64,000 bases of DNA from Ricordea florida (taxonomy: Eukaryota; Cnidaria; Anthozoa; Corallimorpharia; Ricordeidae): contig OX453287.1 in the NCBI GenBank assembly GCA_949710005.1, positions 23,124,285 to 23,188,284 on the forward strand. Reading direction: 5' to 3'. Shown here one piece after another: positions 12,701-24,091 of this stretch (position 1 is the stretch's first letter; each line of letters opens with the position of its first letter). The notes under the pieces are model-generated. The model saw only the letters and a program-made list of their open reading frames with translations. It was not told the DNA's origin and did not search any database. The position numbers and the translations under genes are program-made.

Positions 12701-15700
12701 GACTTTGTGTCTGTTGTGGTTCAATTTTATCCTTGGTTCAAATTTGGTTTTCTTTTGTTTTGGTCATGGTAAGTTGATGGTAATGAGTTTGAAACAAAGG
12801 AAAATAAAATTTAAACCAAGGATAAAATTGAACCACAACATACCCAACATAAGAAAAAGAAAAGCAGAACTGTACGATACTTAGGGATTAAAACTACAGA
12901 CGAGCTTTTGTTGTAATTTCCTTTTCGCGCAGTTTTCAGACTTGACGTTGAAGATGACTTAGAATTGTACAGAATGGTCGCCTGTTTGAGAGACAGTATA
13001 ACACTGATTTCCTTTCTCGCAGATGTTAGTAGATATAATAGGGCCTTGCAATTGCCTGACCGGGTAATGGGAGATGGACTGGGGCGAACAGACGAGTTCG
13101 ACCCGTTACGCGATCCAGATAAAGAAGAGTTTAGTAAGCAATTCACTTCAGTGTGCACGTGCATGCAGTGGTGCTAATTAAACGTTTGCATGCACTTTGG
13201 AAGGCCCCCAAACTGACAAAAATGCATACTAAAAAGACACTATTTCGCCCCGTAACATGAGCGGTGTGCGTGAAATGGGGAAATCACATGCAATCGATAT
13301 CGCAAGCTTAATAAGTGGGGAAATTCTACTATTTCCAGTAAAAAAAGGAAGAGTCTGTGCAGGCAGGAGGCCTGTTGCAAGTCCTTTTTCGTCATATCAC
13401 AAGCAAGTGACAGTCTAAAAAAGCCTGTCTTATGGTTCGTGTTTTGTATGTTTTGGAAGTTGATAGGATTGTTCCCTTGAGAAGAGGCAGTTCAGGAAAC
13501 AGAAAATTGTCAGAAAGCATGCAGTTTTGGACAGAGCAAGTTGAAACTAGGCAAAACGTTGCTAAAGTTAAACGTGTTTAGGATCTGGACGTCTATTATA
13601 GACTTTCAGATACATGGACAACGCATGAAAATTAGTCAACGACGTAGTGGGGTTTTAAAAAAACTTTTAGGTCAGCGGTCACCGAGCAAGATGGTCGTGA
13701 AATTTATAGCTCCGGGCTAAATAGGGAAAAAGTTAAATTTTTTTGTGCTATTTTTCATATCTACCTTAGTACATGTGATATTTTGTGTATTAACATGTCA
13801 TCAACTACGAGAGGAAGTAAGAAACTGTCAAGGGATGCATCAGAAGAAGATTTTGAAACGTATGTTCGCGAGCTACTGACACGCTTGTGCGAAGGTCAGA
13901 ACAAGATCATACAGGACATCTCTAGTCTGAGAGCAAAAGTTCAGTCTAATGAGACGGCATTGGTTAAGCTTTCGAAACAATTTACGACCCTCAACCAAAG
14001 TTTCGAGGAGCTCAAAGGAGAACTTCATGATGCAAGATGCAAAGTCGATGAGATAGGAAGCTCGGTTCAAAACCATACCACGCAAATCGCTCAAATGAAT
14101 GAGCGTTTGCTGTCCCTCGAGCGTTACTCACGCGAATACAATCTTCGTTTTCATAATATACCAGAATCTCCTGGCGAGGTTTGCCTACAGAAGATTAACG
14201 ATATTCTAGCAAACCAGCTAAATGTGGAGCCGAAAATTGAAAACGCCCATCGAGTGGGAGCAAGAAACGATGGTAAGTCACGAGCGATAATTTGTAAGTT
14301 TGTTTATCGTTCAGAGAGATACAAAGTTATTCAGAAGAAGCGTGACCTTAAAGATGGTGTTTGGATCACAGAGGATCTGATTTGGGAGGACCGAGAGAAA
14401 AAGAAGAAGCTCAGAGATGTGATGAAGGAGGCGTTTGAGAGGGGAAAAAGGCCAAGATTTCATCATGGAAAACTTTATATTGATGGAAATTTGTATAGAG
14501 AAACGTAGATGTTAATTCCATTGATCAGGTTAGTTAAAATATGCAGAAAAACCTTCTGTTGTCCTACATCTAGTTTATCTTTAACTGGCATATTAAGTTA
14601 TTTAAAATAGCCAAATGACTCATAACACGAATGATCCAGATTTAAATGTGCAATCATTTAATGATCATGGAATATTTACAGTAGAAGAGCTTAATGAACT
14701 CTCCTCTGTCGTTAAGCCGCAATTCTCGGCACTTCATCTTAATATAAGAAGCCTAAGTAAACACTTTGATGAGCTACTCAATCTTTTGGACTCCATTCCT
14801 TTCGAAATTGATATGATTGCTTGCTCAGAAACATGGATCACTCCCCAAGTCGATCTAGATAGCATAAGAATTACAAATTACAATATGATAATAGATAACC
14901 GCATGTTTTCAACAGGCGGCGGAGTTGCTCTTTATCTAAAGTCAAACTTTGACTATACAATAAGAGATGATCTTAAAATAGATGGCATTGAAAATATTTG
15001 GGTGGACACACAAGGCTTGTTAATTGGCGTTATGTATAACCCACCTAAAAGGTCCCAACGGGAATTTCTTGATGAATTTGAACAAGTTTTGCATTCCATC
15101 TTTTTGTCAAAGCGTAAATGTTTGATTCTAGGTGATATCAATATCAATACACTTGTTAACAGCGCAATAGCAAAGGAATACCTTAATCTAATTTATTCGG
15201 AAGGCTTTAATCCCCTGATATTTGAAGCAACACGTATAACTGACACCTCAATAAGTTGTATAGATCATATTCATTCCAATTTTGTATCTTCAAGTACAAG
15301 TGGTAGTATTGCTGTGGAGATAGCTGATCATTTACCTGTTTTTACCCTTTCATACGATCCAACACAAAGTCCATTTCCTGATACTATTGAAATTAGAGAT
15401 TTTAAAGGGTTTGACAAGATTGCTTTCCGTGATGAATTAAGGAATGAAAATTGGAAGTCGGTTTATAACAGCAGCGATGCAAATGAAGGCTTAACAAGAT
15501 TTCTGCACATATTTAACAGAATTAGCAATAAACATGCACCAATTAAATTAATTAAGATCAAAAGTAAATCTAACAAACCCTGGGTAACTAAAGGCTTAAA
15601 AAAATCTATCAAAGTTCGAAATCAGCTTTATAAAAGATGGTTGACAACTCGTAACAGCTATTATTATGATCGATATAAAATTTATCGAAACAAAATCGTT

Positions 15701-18700
15701 TCAATCAATAAAATGTTCCGTACCTTATACTATGATAGCGTACTTAAAGACTCAATAAACACTAAGAAAATGTGGGATAACGTTAACTTAATAATAAATA
15801 AAAAGCGGCCGTCATGTGTTATTGAAAATTTGCAAGTTAAAGGTAAGAATCTCCAACAGCCTGTTTCGATATCAAATGCTATCAACAAGTACTTTTGTAA
15901 TGTTCCCTCTGAACTTGCATCTGATCTGCCTAAAACAGATCGCCGTGCTTCGTCTTATGTGAATAGGAAAAAATGCAGTTTCCACTTCACTAAAGTAAGT
16001 GAAATGGAGGTCTTTTTACTATTAGATAGCATTGATTGTAAAAAATCATTTGGTTTTGATAAGATTCATCCTTTCCTTTTGTTCTCTGCAGCGTTGGAAA
16101 TATTTAAACCACTGACATACATTATAAATTTAACTCTTGAACAAGGTATATTTCCTAATAGTTTAAAAATTGCCAAGGTTATCCCGATTTTCAAACAAGG
16201 CTCTCGTTCCTCATGCAATAACTACCGGCCCATATCCGTCCTTTCCGTGTTAAGTAAAATTTTTGAGAAGTGCATTCTTAATCAATTAAAATTTTATTTT
16301 ATGATTGAGAATATCTTAGTATCTAATCAATATGGCTTTAGATCTGGGAGCACCACAACTGATTGCTTGGTAGAACTTATGGATGAGATAACAAAAGCTA
16401 TTGATCAAGAAAAATATGCGGTTTCTATTTTTCTTGATTTAAGTAAAGCATTTGACACGGTCAATCACTCTATTCTGTTATCTAAACTTAACTCATATGG
16501 TATTCGAAGTATTGAAAATCAGTGGTTTAAGTCTTACTTGAGCAACAGGAAACAAAAGGTATTTGTTAATGGTATCGAGTCTAGTTCTCTTTTAATAAGC
16601 TCAGGTGTACCTCAAGGGTCGATTCTAGGTCCTTTTCTTTTTCTAGTTTATATTAATGATATTGTTAAATCAACCAACTACTTCTCTGTAAGACTATTTG
16701 CTGATGACACTTCTTTAACTGCGACTGGTAAAGATTTAGAAGTACTTCTACAGAGAATAAACTCAGAATTGCCTGCTATTTATGAATGGTTATGCTCAAA
16801 CAGATTGACCTTGAATTTAAGTAAGACAAAATACCTGGTTTTTCAACCACGCCAAAAAAGAAATTATAATTTACATATCCCTCTTAAACTAGCAGACCGG
16901 TACCTAGAACAGTCTTTTAGTGTTAAATATTTAGGACTCATTATTGATTGCTCACTGTCTTGGCACGACCATATTGATTATATAAGTAATAAAATTAGCA
17001 AAAGTGTAAATGTTATTGCAAAAGTAAAACCCTATGTGACATCCCAATCCTTAATAAGTATTTATTATGCACTTATATATCCCTATTTAACTTATGGTTG
17101 CGTACTGTGGGGTAATAATTACGAGGCTCCATTGTCACAATTGGTTAGACTACAAAACAAAGCTATTAGAATAATTAACAATGTGCCACTTCGTGATCAT
17201 ATTACTCCCCATTATGTAAACCTTGGTCTTATTAAGCTTCCTGACATTGTTAAACTGTATACCTGCCAGCTATTATATGACCACTTAACTGATGAAAAAC
17301 CGTCTAATTACACCGTATCTCTGGTATCTGAGCAACATAACTACGCTACTCGAAGTGCATCCTTACAACACTTAAACCCCGGTTTCTCCAGAATAAATAT
17401 AAGGAAATTTTGCCCCACTGTTATTGGATGTTACTATTGGAATGACCATCCTTTATCTATACGCAACTTAGCGACTAGAAAACATTTTAAAAAAGCACTC
17501 TTTCAGTATTATTTTGCTCAATATTAATTAATTTATACTTCTTCTTCTCCTATTGTCAAGTTTAACTTTTTTACCCTAATTTCTATTGTCAATTAAAGAA
17601 GGGCATCCAATTAGCTTGCTATATTTTTGCCCTTTTCCATTTCTACTCTTACTTGTGTAATTTATATTTATCTTTGTAATTCTGGAATGGAATAAATAAA
17701 TAAAATGAAATGAAATGAAATGTAGTGGGGTTCCTCTCTCAAGTCGACTCTGCATTTTAGGTCGTTGCTTTTTGTCTCACGCTGCATCTGTATGCGAACG
17801 TCTGGAAGAGGCATTCCTCCGATTTAAAAAGGGTGAATTAAATGTTTGAGTGAGATAAAACCGTAAAGTTAAGCTTTTCAAGAAATTTCTGCTTTCCTTT
17901 CAAGGTACTCCACGTAGTGCAGACCTAGATAAAGATATATTTCGCCAAATAAGCCAAATAGAGGGAGAGAGTTCTTCGGAGAACAACGGTAAAACTGGGG
18001 GTCATATCACGGACATTTACAAAGACAATCCTTTGCCCGAATATAATTACAAGGAGTCAGACGACCAGGCGCAAGTGTCGGAGTACCGTCCTGAAGACGA
18101 CTACACTAAGTTCTATAAAGAAAATCCATTCGAGATGCCGAAAACTTACGATCAACCAGATCAGGAACTTGTCGAAAGATTCCGAAACTTGCCGAAAGAA
18201 AACCCTGACAACTCGGATTCAAACTCAGAATTTTTTACTGTGATCGGAAAGAAAGTTTTGCTTAACCTTTTGGACAGTCAAAATCAATCGCAAAGCCAAG
18301 CTGGACAAGCACTCAATCAGGATTTCCTAAAGAAATTAATCGGACTGCCAGCTTACCACAGAGACGCGAACAGCGAGCAGTTTTCTACAAAGAAATTTAC
18401 CCCAACATCTCCAATCGCGAAAATACCCTCCAATGCAGATATCAACCAAATCACGTCCACTTCACAGACCGCTACCCCTACCGGAAAAATATCTAATTTC
18501 GCACAACAAGCTATACCGACCACCCCACAAATATTGCAGCGCCTTAATCTGCCACCAGGAATTAAACTAGAAATTATGGGGCAACTTTCCAAGAATGATC
18601 CACTAGCCTCTAGACAGGAAACAAAAGCACCAGCTAAGGAGGTCACGTCCAGAATAACTGCTGTATTTCCAACACAGAAACAAGCTTCCAACTTTGAGAT

Positions 18701-19650
18701 ACAATCCGACAGCAAAGCTGCAAATAATATTTTATCGAAGGATGGAAGAAAGGGAAAAGAAAACTTGGTTACGTTGAAAATTTCCAGAGGAGGAAAACCA
18801 ATTAGTTTTAAAGCCGACACAAGCAACGATGGGTCGCTGGTATTGAAGATTCCAGGAAATGTCACGTTAATGAACACTGCGGGTAATAAAGACACAGAAG
18901 AAGCAATACCTGCTGACAAAAGCAAGACTTCAGATTCGAGACTTTATCAACAAACTGGTCGACTAGATAACTTAAACTTTGACACTAATGTACCCGATCT
19001 ACAGGATTTTGTAAAGAAACAAAAAATGGTATCGAGCAATGCCGACAACATGGAGGGTCTCAGCGGTTGGCAAATCCTTGGCAAGACAAATCCCTCGTTG
19101 GGTCACGAAGAGTTTAAGGAACAAGCAGAAGTACACAATATCGTACAGTCTGCTTACAAGTTCCCATCATCAGTACAACCAACACAGGGCCAGTTTGGCC
19201 ACGCTCTTAGCGAAGGACCAACTGCAAAACAGGAGTGGAATCAAGTGCCCACGGCTAAGAGCAACGACCTCAATTCAGTTTCTTTTACTGGGGTTGGGCA
19301 ATCACCGCCATCAGAATTATTTCCTTCAAATTTCAGACTGAGGAAAACCTTGCCTTTAAGACAAATTTTGAGACCTTCGAAGTTTATTGAGGACGCCGCA
19401 GATGTGAGAGCGAAATTGCGCTTTGGCTCCATGTACGCTGCAGAACGGAAGTTTCATCATGGTAAGCAGTTACCATTTATTCACTCTAATTTATTCAGAT
19501 GAGAGGTTTGATCTTCGCAGCATTAACGTATTTTATAGCAACTGGCTGGAACGGGATCGATTTAAACCAGCCACCTCGCGAATATCGGGCTACCAGCTGA
19601 GATAAACTAACAATTCACTCTACAATGCAAATATATGATTTATTTCATAC

Positions 19651-19696
<46 letters not shown>

Positions 19697-21600
19697 ACTT
19701 TATTTGAATGTCAACTGTACTTAGCACTGACGTACTAATTGGGGACACTGTAAAGCACAAATGGAAGCAAATCAAATCAAATGAAATCAAACATGTTGGT
19801 TTTTGTGGAGAGGGGAAAACCGGAGTATCTGGAAAAAATCCTCTCGGAGCAAAATAGAGAACCAACAGACTCAGTGCACATACGACGCGGGGGCCGGGAA
19901 TCGAGCCCAGGCCTCATTAGTGGAAGGCGAGCGCTCTCACCACTGCGCCAACCCTTCCCCTGGAACATATTTAAATTGTTCCAGCTTACATGTGCAGCAT
20001 GTCTGCAATTCCATACGACAAAGAATGCAAAAAGTACAAGGATGAAAAGGGATGCAATTGCTAAGAATCAACATGAGCAATGTATCTGAACGGGCAACCG
20101 GCAGCAGGACAATGCAATAATTGCAGGAGAGTCCATTATCTGTTGACTTCTGGTAAAGTCTTAGCTTAATCCACAGATGAATTTGTTTATGGCAATGATA
20201 AAGCATCTTGGTCAAAATTTTCCCCACGCTCTTGTCGGTTTATCTCTGCAAAAGTTCCTTGTAATAACCTTTTTAACATCATCTGCCAAGTGTCATAAGC
20301 AGTGGTCATAGCTGGTTCAACTTAAAAAAGGCCTCTTAAAGATTCTTAAGGCGCACGACCTCCTGTCAAGAGGACTTTATTACAGTTTTGTCTTCGCATT
20401 ATCTTAACTAGAGACGCGGAACATGTGGTCGCCTTGTTCGGTCACCTGTGGTCAAGGTATTCAGGCCAGAGCTCGTTTATGTGAAGGAGCGCAGTGCAGG
20501 GGGTATAGAACCGAGAGTAAAACGTGCTTCAGGGAGTCCTGTCCAGGTAAGAAATTTTATTTTTTCCTGAAATGCTTTGTTGGTTTTACCTGCTTCAAAA
20601 ATAAAGGGATAGCACAGTACTATTACTTGTAAGGTTGTTTGCAGTATCCTGCTGAAAATTGAAACAAGCTTAAACTTTTTCAAGGTGCAATTTATTTTTC
20701 TTTCCTTTACAATGATACTGAAGTAGTTCTAGCGCACTAGCGTGCCTGCGTAGCTGTTTAACTTTTATCTTGAGGGCCGGGTTTCGCATCAAGGAAACAT
20801 AAGGAGCGAGGCTAGAAATGAATAAAGTACACCTTCCAAGATAAATGAGCAATTAATGTCGCTATCCCTTGAAAAGATTTCTTTATTACTTTAGAAGTGC
20901 GAGCGGTTCCTTCCTATTACTTCGATTGTGGGAGGACGCGCGCAGCGTGATCGCGCGCGCGAGAACGCCCAAAGCAGTACGTGAGTAAGTTTCTACTAAA
21001 GAAAGGAAGGACTTTAAAGGAAGGACTTTACGCATGCTTTCGTCGCCTGTTTTACACATCAGTATATGGTGTGAGCTAAAGTGGTGACCATGAAACGTAT
21101 AAGAATGATGATGATAACTGGTTGTAATTGTTGGTTGTACTCTTATAGAACAACTAGGAAGAGCTGGCCTTCGTTTACACAACAAATTTAGAGCTTGGCA
21201 TCAAAGCCCTCCTCTCAAGTGGTCCGAAAGGCTGGCAGAAAAAGCACAACAAATGGCGAGTGATATGGCCAATAGGAAGTCTCTACGTTTGTCCGACATG
21301 AAGGAGAGTTCTGGTGTAAACATTGCACAGCTGTGGCACAGTTATGACATTGCTGCAGAGAAAGCAACAGCGGACTGGTACAGTGAAGTAAAAAGCTTTA
21401 ATTTTGACGATCCGAAAATTGATGATTCTACAAAACACTTCACACAGCTTGTTTGGAAGGATTCTAAGCAGGTCGGCATTGGAGCCGCCAAGAGCAGAGA
21501 CGGCGAATACACATTTGTAGTTGCGCTTTACGATCCTCCAGGGAACATAAGGAGTAAGGAGAGGAATAATGTACACCTACCAAGATCAATAAACAATTAA
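9749..21600 (+). CDS. CAP gene 2: secreted protein with N/Q-rich linker, TSP1 repeat and CAP domain
   Basis: Nine-exon model: 9749-9809, 10337-10465, 10913-10972, 11216-11302, 12345-12443, 12933-13133, 17905-19461, 20412-20546, 21149-21600. Every intron is phase 1 and the coding sum is 2781 nt (926 aa). Exon 6 could instead start at 13023, after a better pyrimidine tract, also in frame (896 aa). Order: signal peptide ([17 protein letters not shown]), five short disordered exons, one 519-aa Asn/Gln/Ser/Thr-rich exon, a TSP1 repeat and the CAP domain. TSP1 repeats usually bind matrix glycans or proteins, so an extracellular role is inferred. The CAP tetrad Glu of the GEN motif is Val (21316-21318). 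The intron 13134-17904 carries a full LINE. Further small exons in the 0.5-1 kb introns cannot be excluded. Confidence 0.75.
9995..10251. mobile_element. Foldback MITE pair in CAP gene 2 intron 1
   Basis: Inverted arms ctagtatataccacacaagtg (9995-10015) and its complement near 10160-10180 enclose cgcgcgttctgattgg. A second foldback follows at 10183-10251 (acaattatttacc ... ggtaaataattgt). Related foldbacks lie at 24.55, 52.3 and 62.84 kb. Confidence 0.65.
11445..11740. mobile_element. Dispersed MITE-like repeats in CAP gene 2 intron 4
   Basis: 11445-11545 holds ttgggataattaaaaaagttgat followed by accacggaggtgctgacgtt, related to the foldback at 49.95 kb. 11560-11740 holds gttatttaccgggcaggagg and gtccgtatggg, whose reverse complement recurs at 54.68-54.83 kb. 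Confidence 0.6.
12933..13133 (+). CDS. CAP gene 2 exon 6 (start ambiguous)
   Basis: Open throughout between two acceptors: cgcgcag at 12932 and tttctcgcag at 13022. Both keep phase 1; the second has the stronger pyrimidine tract. Donor gtaagc at 13134. Encodes an acidic segment ending near DPDKEEF. Confidence 0.55.
13644..13654. repeat. LINE target-site duplication, left copy
   Basis: gtagtggggtt, identical to 17722-17732 just beyond the LINE tail. Confidence 0.75.
13783..14508 (+). CDS. LINE ORF1 protein
   Basis: 241 aa. A coiled coil at about residues 25-115 (heptad-like, Leu/Glu/Lys rich) is followed by an RRM-like and C-terminal segment ([41 protein letters not shown]) as in L1 ORF1p-like (Transposase_22) proteins. 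Such proteins trimerise and bind element RNA. The ATG at 13783 is preceded by AT-rich leader sequence; MSS two residues in (from 13795) is an alternative start. Confidence 0.85.
   Translation: MCINMSSTTRGSKKLSRDASEEDFETYVRELLTRLCEGQNKIIQDISSLRAKVQSNETALVKLSKQFTTLNQSFEELKGELHDARCKVDEIGSSVQNHTTQIAQMNERLLSLERYSREYNLRFHNIPESPGEVCLQKINDILANQLNVEPKIENAHRVGARNDGKSRAIICKFVYRSERYKVIQKKRDLKDGVWITEDLIWEDREKKKKLRDVMKEAFERGKRPRFHHGKLYIDGNLYRET
14615..17527 (+). CDS. LINE ORF2: endonuclease-reverse transcriptase
   Basis: 970 aa. The N-terminal APE-type endonuclease is about residues 38-245: [11 protein letters not shown] (71-74), LGDIN and the catalytic ADH (237-239). The reverse transcriptase is about 520-790, with [30 protein letters not shown] and the catalytic FADD near 695-698. 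A C-terminal region ends in a typical LINE segment ([11 protein letters not shown]). All catalytic residues I can check are present, so it may be competent for retrotransposition. Separated from ORF1 by 106 nt. Confidence 0.92.
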   Translation: MTHNTNDPDLNVQSFNDHGIFTVEELNELSSVVKPQFSALHLNIRSLSKHFDELLNLLDSIPFEIDMIACSETWITPQVDLDSIRITNYNMIIDNRMFSTGGGVALYLKSNFDYTIRDDLKIDGIENIWVDTQGLLIGVMYNPPKRSQREFLDEFEQVLHSIFLSKRKCLILGDININTLVNSAIAKEYLNLIYSEGFNPLIFEATRITDTSISCIDHIHSNFVSSSTSGSIAVEIADHLPVFTLSYDPTQSPFPDTIEIRDFKGFDKIAFRDELRNENWKSVYNSSDANEGLTRFLHIFNRISNKHAPIKLIKIKSKSNKPWVTKGLKKSIKVRNQLYKRWLTTRNSYYYDRYKIYRNKIVSINKMFRTLYYDSVLKDSINTKKMWDNVNLIINKKRPSCVIENLQVKGKNLQQPVSISNAINKYFCNVPSELASDLPKTDRRASSYVNRKKCSFHFTKVSEMEVFLLLDSIDCKKSFGFDKIHPFLLFSAALEIFKPLTYIINLTLEQGIFPNSLKIAKVIPIFKQGSRSSCNNYRPISVLSVLSKIFEKCILNQLKFYFMIENILVSNQYGFRSGSTTTDCLVELMDEITKAIDQEKYAVSIFLDLSKAFDTVNHSILLSKLNSYGIRSIENQWFKSYLSNRKQKVFVNGIESSSLLISSGVPQGSILGPFLFLVYINDIVKSTNYFSVRLFADDTSLTATGKDLEVLLQRINSELPAIYEWLCSNRLTLNLSKTKYLVFQPRQKRNYNLHIPLKLADRYLEQSFSVKYLGLIIDCSLSWHDHIDYISNKISKSVNVIAKVKPYVTSQSLISIYYALIYPYLTYGCVLWGNNYEAPLSQLVRLQNKAIRIINNVPLRDHITPHYVNLGLIKLPDIVKLYTCQLLYDHLTDEKPSNYTVSLVSEQHNYATRSASLQHLNPGFSRINIRKFCPTVIGCYYWNDHPLSIRNLATRKHFKKALFQYYFAQY
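17722..17732. repeat. LINE target-site duplication, right copy
   Basis: gtagtggggtt, identical to 13644-13654. Confidence 0.75.
17905..19461 (+). CDS. CAP gene 2 exon 7, N/Q/S/T-rich linker
   Basis: A 1557-nt exon with acceptor ctttcaag and donor ggtaagc, phase 1 on both sides. Encodes about 519 aa without cysteines, starting acidic (Asp/Glu/Tyr) and continuing Gln/Asn/Ser/Thr/Pro-rich, ending in a basic [13 protein letters not shown] stretch just before the TSP1 exon. No known domain. Confidence 0.75.
19660..19970 (-). mobile_element. tRNA-derived SINE with (TAA)n tail
   Basis: Minus strand: head ttggcgcagtggtgagagcg with a B-box-like ggctcgattcc (about 19890-19965), a body, then an (ataataat) tail at 19660-19695. 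Lies between exons 7 and 8 of CAP gene 2. Confidence 0.75.
20412..20546 (+). CDS. CAP gene 2 exon 8, TSP1 repeat
   Basis: 135 nt, phase 1-1. Encodes [20 protein letters not shown] and three further Cys (six in all), the canonical thrombospondin type-1 pattern WxxCxxxCGxGxxxRxRxC. A single W replaces the usual W-W-W ladder. Confidence 0.85.
21149..21600 (+). CDS. CAP gene 2 exon 9, CAP domain
   Basis: Acceptor ctcttatag. Encodes about 150 aa: [31 protein letters not shown] is replaced by GVN, so a tetrad Glu is lost. It stops at [11 protein letters not shown] and lacks the VYATxxxR tail of the other three paralogs. No cysteine in the domain. Confidence 0.85.
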
Positions 21601-22646
21601 TATATATGACTTAGGTCAAGATATTGATGCATATTGCATTGTGGCCAAGTTCTATTTTTTTTGGACAAAAAACGAGGCCAATAGCCAGCCATCTTGACCG
21701 AACAAATTTGCTGAAACTTATTGTACTGCGCTATAGCCTCACAACAGAGAAAAGCACATTGGATATTATATTTGAGGTCATCATCTATGGCTTGTTTGTT
21801 TGCAGTTGGAATTGCCAAAGAAATTCTTAAAAAAAAAAACGTTCGGATTTCTAACTTTGATGTTTGGCGAGCACTGTTAGAGCCACTTTCCAATTTAGGG
21901 GTTCATTTTGACTATTCTGTGTAATTATTAAAAATTATTTTAAAATACAGTGTCTACAAGTTGCTTTAACTCAACTGCAGCGTGAAAAAATGATACCAAA
22001 TAAGCAGAATCTTTCGCAAAAAGGCATGGATTTTCGGTGTAGGAGTTGTGCCATCGGAACTATTGCTACTCTGTCCGAGAATACAGCGTTTTCACTCACG
22101 TGGCCAGCAGCCATGCAAATTTTTTGGAACAACAGAAAGTTTTTACATAAGAAAAGAGTTCAACTCCCAGAGGATTAATTTAGAACACCAACATGGCCGC
22201 CGTTTCATTGTTTTGGAACACCAATATGGCTGCTGTGACGCTCTATAGGTGGAAATACATTTTATGTACCCTACCTTTTCGCTGCCAGAAGTCTCAAAAG
22301 ATATCAGAATTCACTGAGTTATCAAGCAAACGGATGATTGAAACTGGGAAAATCACTAACTCATGGATAACCAATTAAATTACCGGCAAATTCTCCTTAT
22401 CCACAAGTAAAGAAGAATACGAAACTCACTCACGAGAATTGCTACCTTGATCTGTAAGGCAGAAGGGTGAAGAATCATCGCACTACTTTGCCTACAACAA
22501 TCAGAGGTTGCGTTGTGACGGACTAATTTTCTAAGATGTATTTGAGAAATTGAAGCAGTGACGGAGGAAAAGAGTTGATTAAAAGATCAATTTTTCGACA
22601 CCATCCTAGGCAAATTCGTAAAACGAAAATCCAAGTTCTCTCAACA

Positions 22647-22960
22647 TGAGCAGAACCTACGAACTTCCGATTATTAGTTCGGACGCTCTACCACTTAGCT
22701 ATAGAAGACTGGTTGGAATAAGGTCATTAAACTAGATTCATAGGACAAACATCCTCCACGCTGCTAGGATTCTTGAGTCTCCTGTGGCACAGTGATAGAG
22801 CGCCAAACTAGTTATCGGAAGGCTGTGAGTTCGAGGCCTATTGAGAGAACCCAAATTTGCTTTATTCGAGTTTGCCTAAGACAGTGCCGAAAAATACACT
22901 CTTCACAAACTATCCAGACTCAAAATATGACACCTTCATAATTTCACGACTGCAATGAAC
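22647..22960. mobile_element. Two SINE copies, head to head
   Basis: 22650-22715 is a minus-strand fragment of the SINE head (gtctatagctaagtggtag type). 22775-22905 is a plus-strand copy (gagtctcctgtggcacagtg ... gagttcgagg ... tttattcgagtttgcct). Same family as 8741-8960. Confidence 0.65.
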
Positions 22961-23565
22961 CTTCTCTTCAGTAATCTTCAACAGCACACTTTAAAGTAGG
23001 GACTTCAGGAAAAAAGCGAGAAAGGCCAAGAAAGTACAGTTTTAAGCAGGTAGTTTTTTTGGACGAGAAATGATTGATAATTTAGATCCACCTACAATGT
23101 ATTACTTAGATTCCATAGAACTGCGCCCCTTTAACTCAGTCTCATTTCTCCCTTATCGGAAAGTCGTAGCACAAGAAAAAAGACAAACAAACCTGGTACA
23201 TGATTGTGCCGCAGTCATTTTTGCACGGCTCTCGAGGAATTCATGCGTTAGAGCTCCGTGAAAACATTACCCGTCAAAAGTCATGGTTAGGTGTTGAGCA
23301 AATCTAGGTCAAAACCCCTGCATGTGTTAACTACTATGTTTGACAAGGCGATTTTAAAAGTTTCAAGCATTTAGAGTGGTCTATAGAAGTTTCATTTCAT
23401 CATGGACAAGTTTTGAGCGATATTTTTTCAGTCAACCTCACTGATATGAAAATGAGGTCATCAAAAAAGTCGGTGCTCGCGGGAAGCTCAGCGACATCAA
23501 GAATTCATGAACCTTGCCTTGTTCTAAGCAACACTAAGTTTTTTTTCAGTTTCTTTTATTTCTAG

Positions 23566-23826
23566 ACGCGAGTTCAAATTTTCCAGCAAACTCGGAGATG
23601 TGATGAAGGAATTGCCTTCTTTGGATATACAATTGTGAGTGCAGGTAACATTTTGTATGTACAACACTACGAAAAATATTATGATCCGCGAATAACTGCA
23701 CGACAAAAAGAAAACCAGGCCATAAATTTTGTCAGAGTTAAGGATTTATGCAAGAAGAAAATAGCAACGGCGATGAGATTCAACATCGCTTATTGGGGGA
23801 ATAGCATTAGTGCTTACACTAGTTAA
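23566..23826 (+). other. Possible orphan terminal exon
   Basis: A good acceptor (ttcttttatttctag) opens an 86-codon frame to a stop at 23824-23826, with no recognised domain. I find no matching upstream donor or partner exon. It may be a chance ORF. Confidence 0.2.
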
Positions 23827-24091
23827 CAAAACAGCGCTGCATTGCCCAACAACACGAGTAAAGTGAATCGTTGTAATTGAATACCACAACAGTATTATTG
23901 CCAGAAGGACAAATCGCTTGGAAAGATTAACATGACTCAAGTCCAAATAAAATATTAAACGAAACAGCTCCCAAGAGCGTTTGTGGAGGATAAAATAAAA
24001 ACAAGTGTTATTTAAATATTAGTGTTGTTGAATAATTGTTTTTTTGTACATGTCTTCCTCTCTTGCAGTCGGCCAAGACGGCGAAATCAAG

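Larger units (their letters stand above)
13655..17721 (+). mobile_element. Full-length L2/CR1-type LINE inserted in CAP gene 2 intron
   Basis: A 4.07-kb element in sense orientation: short 5' UTR, ORF1 (13783-14508), a 106-nt gap, ORF2 (14615-17527), a 3' UTR and a simple tail of aaatg words ending at 17721. It is flanked by a perfect 11-bp duplication. Both ORFs are uninterrupted. The clade call (CR1/L2-like) rests on EN-RT order and the short-word tail; a phylogeny would settle it. Intact ORFs and identical duplications suggest a young insertion. Confidence 0.85.
21601..24060. other. Gap between CAP genes 2 and 3
   Basis: 3' flank of gene 2, SINE pieces at 22.65-22.96 kb and AT-rich DNA. 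Apart from the weak candidate at 23566-23826, I see no supportable coding sequence. Confidence 0.5.
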
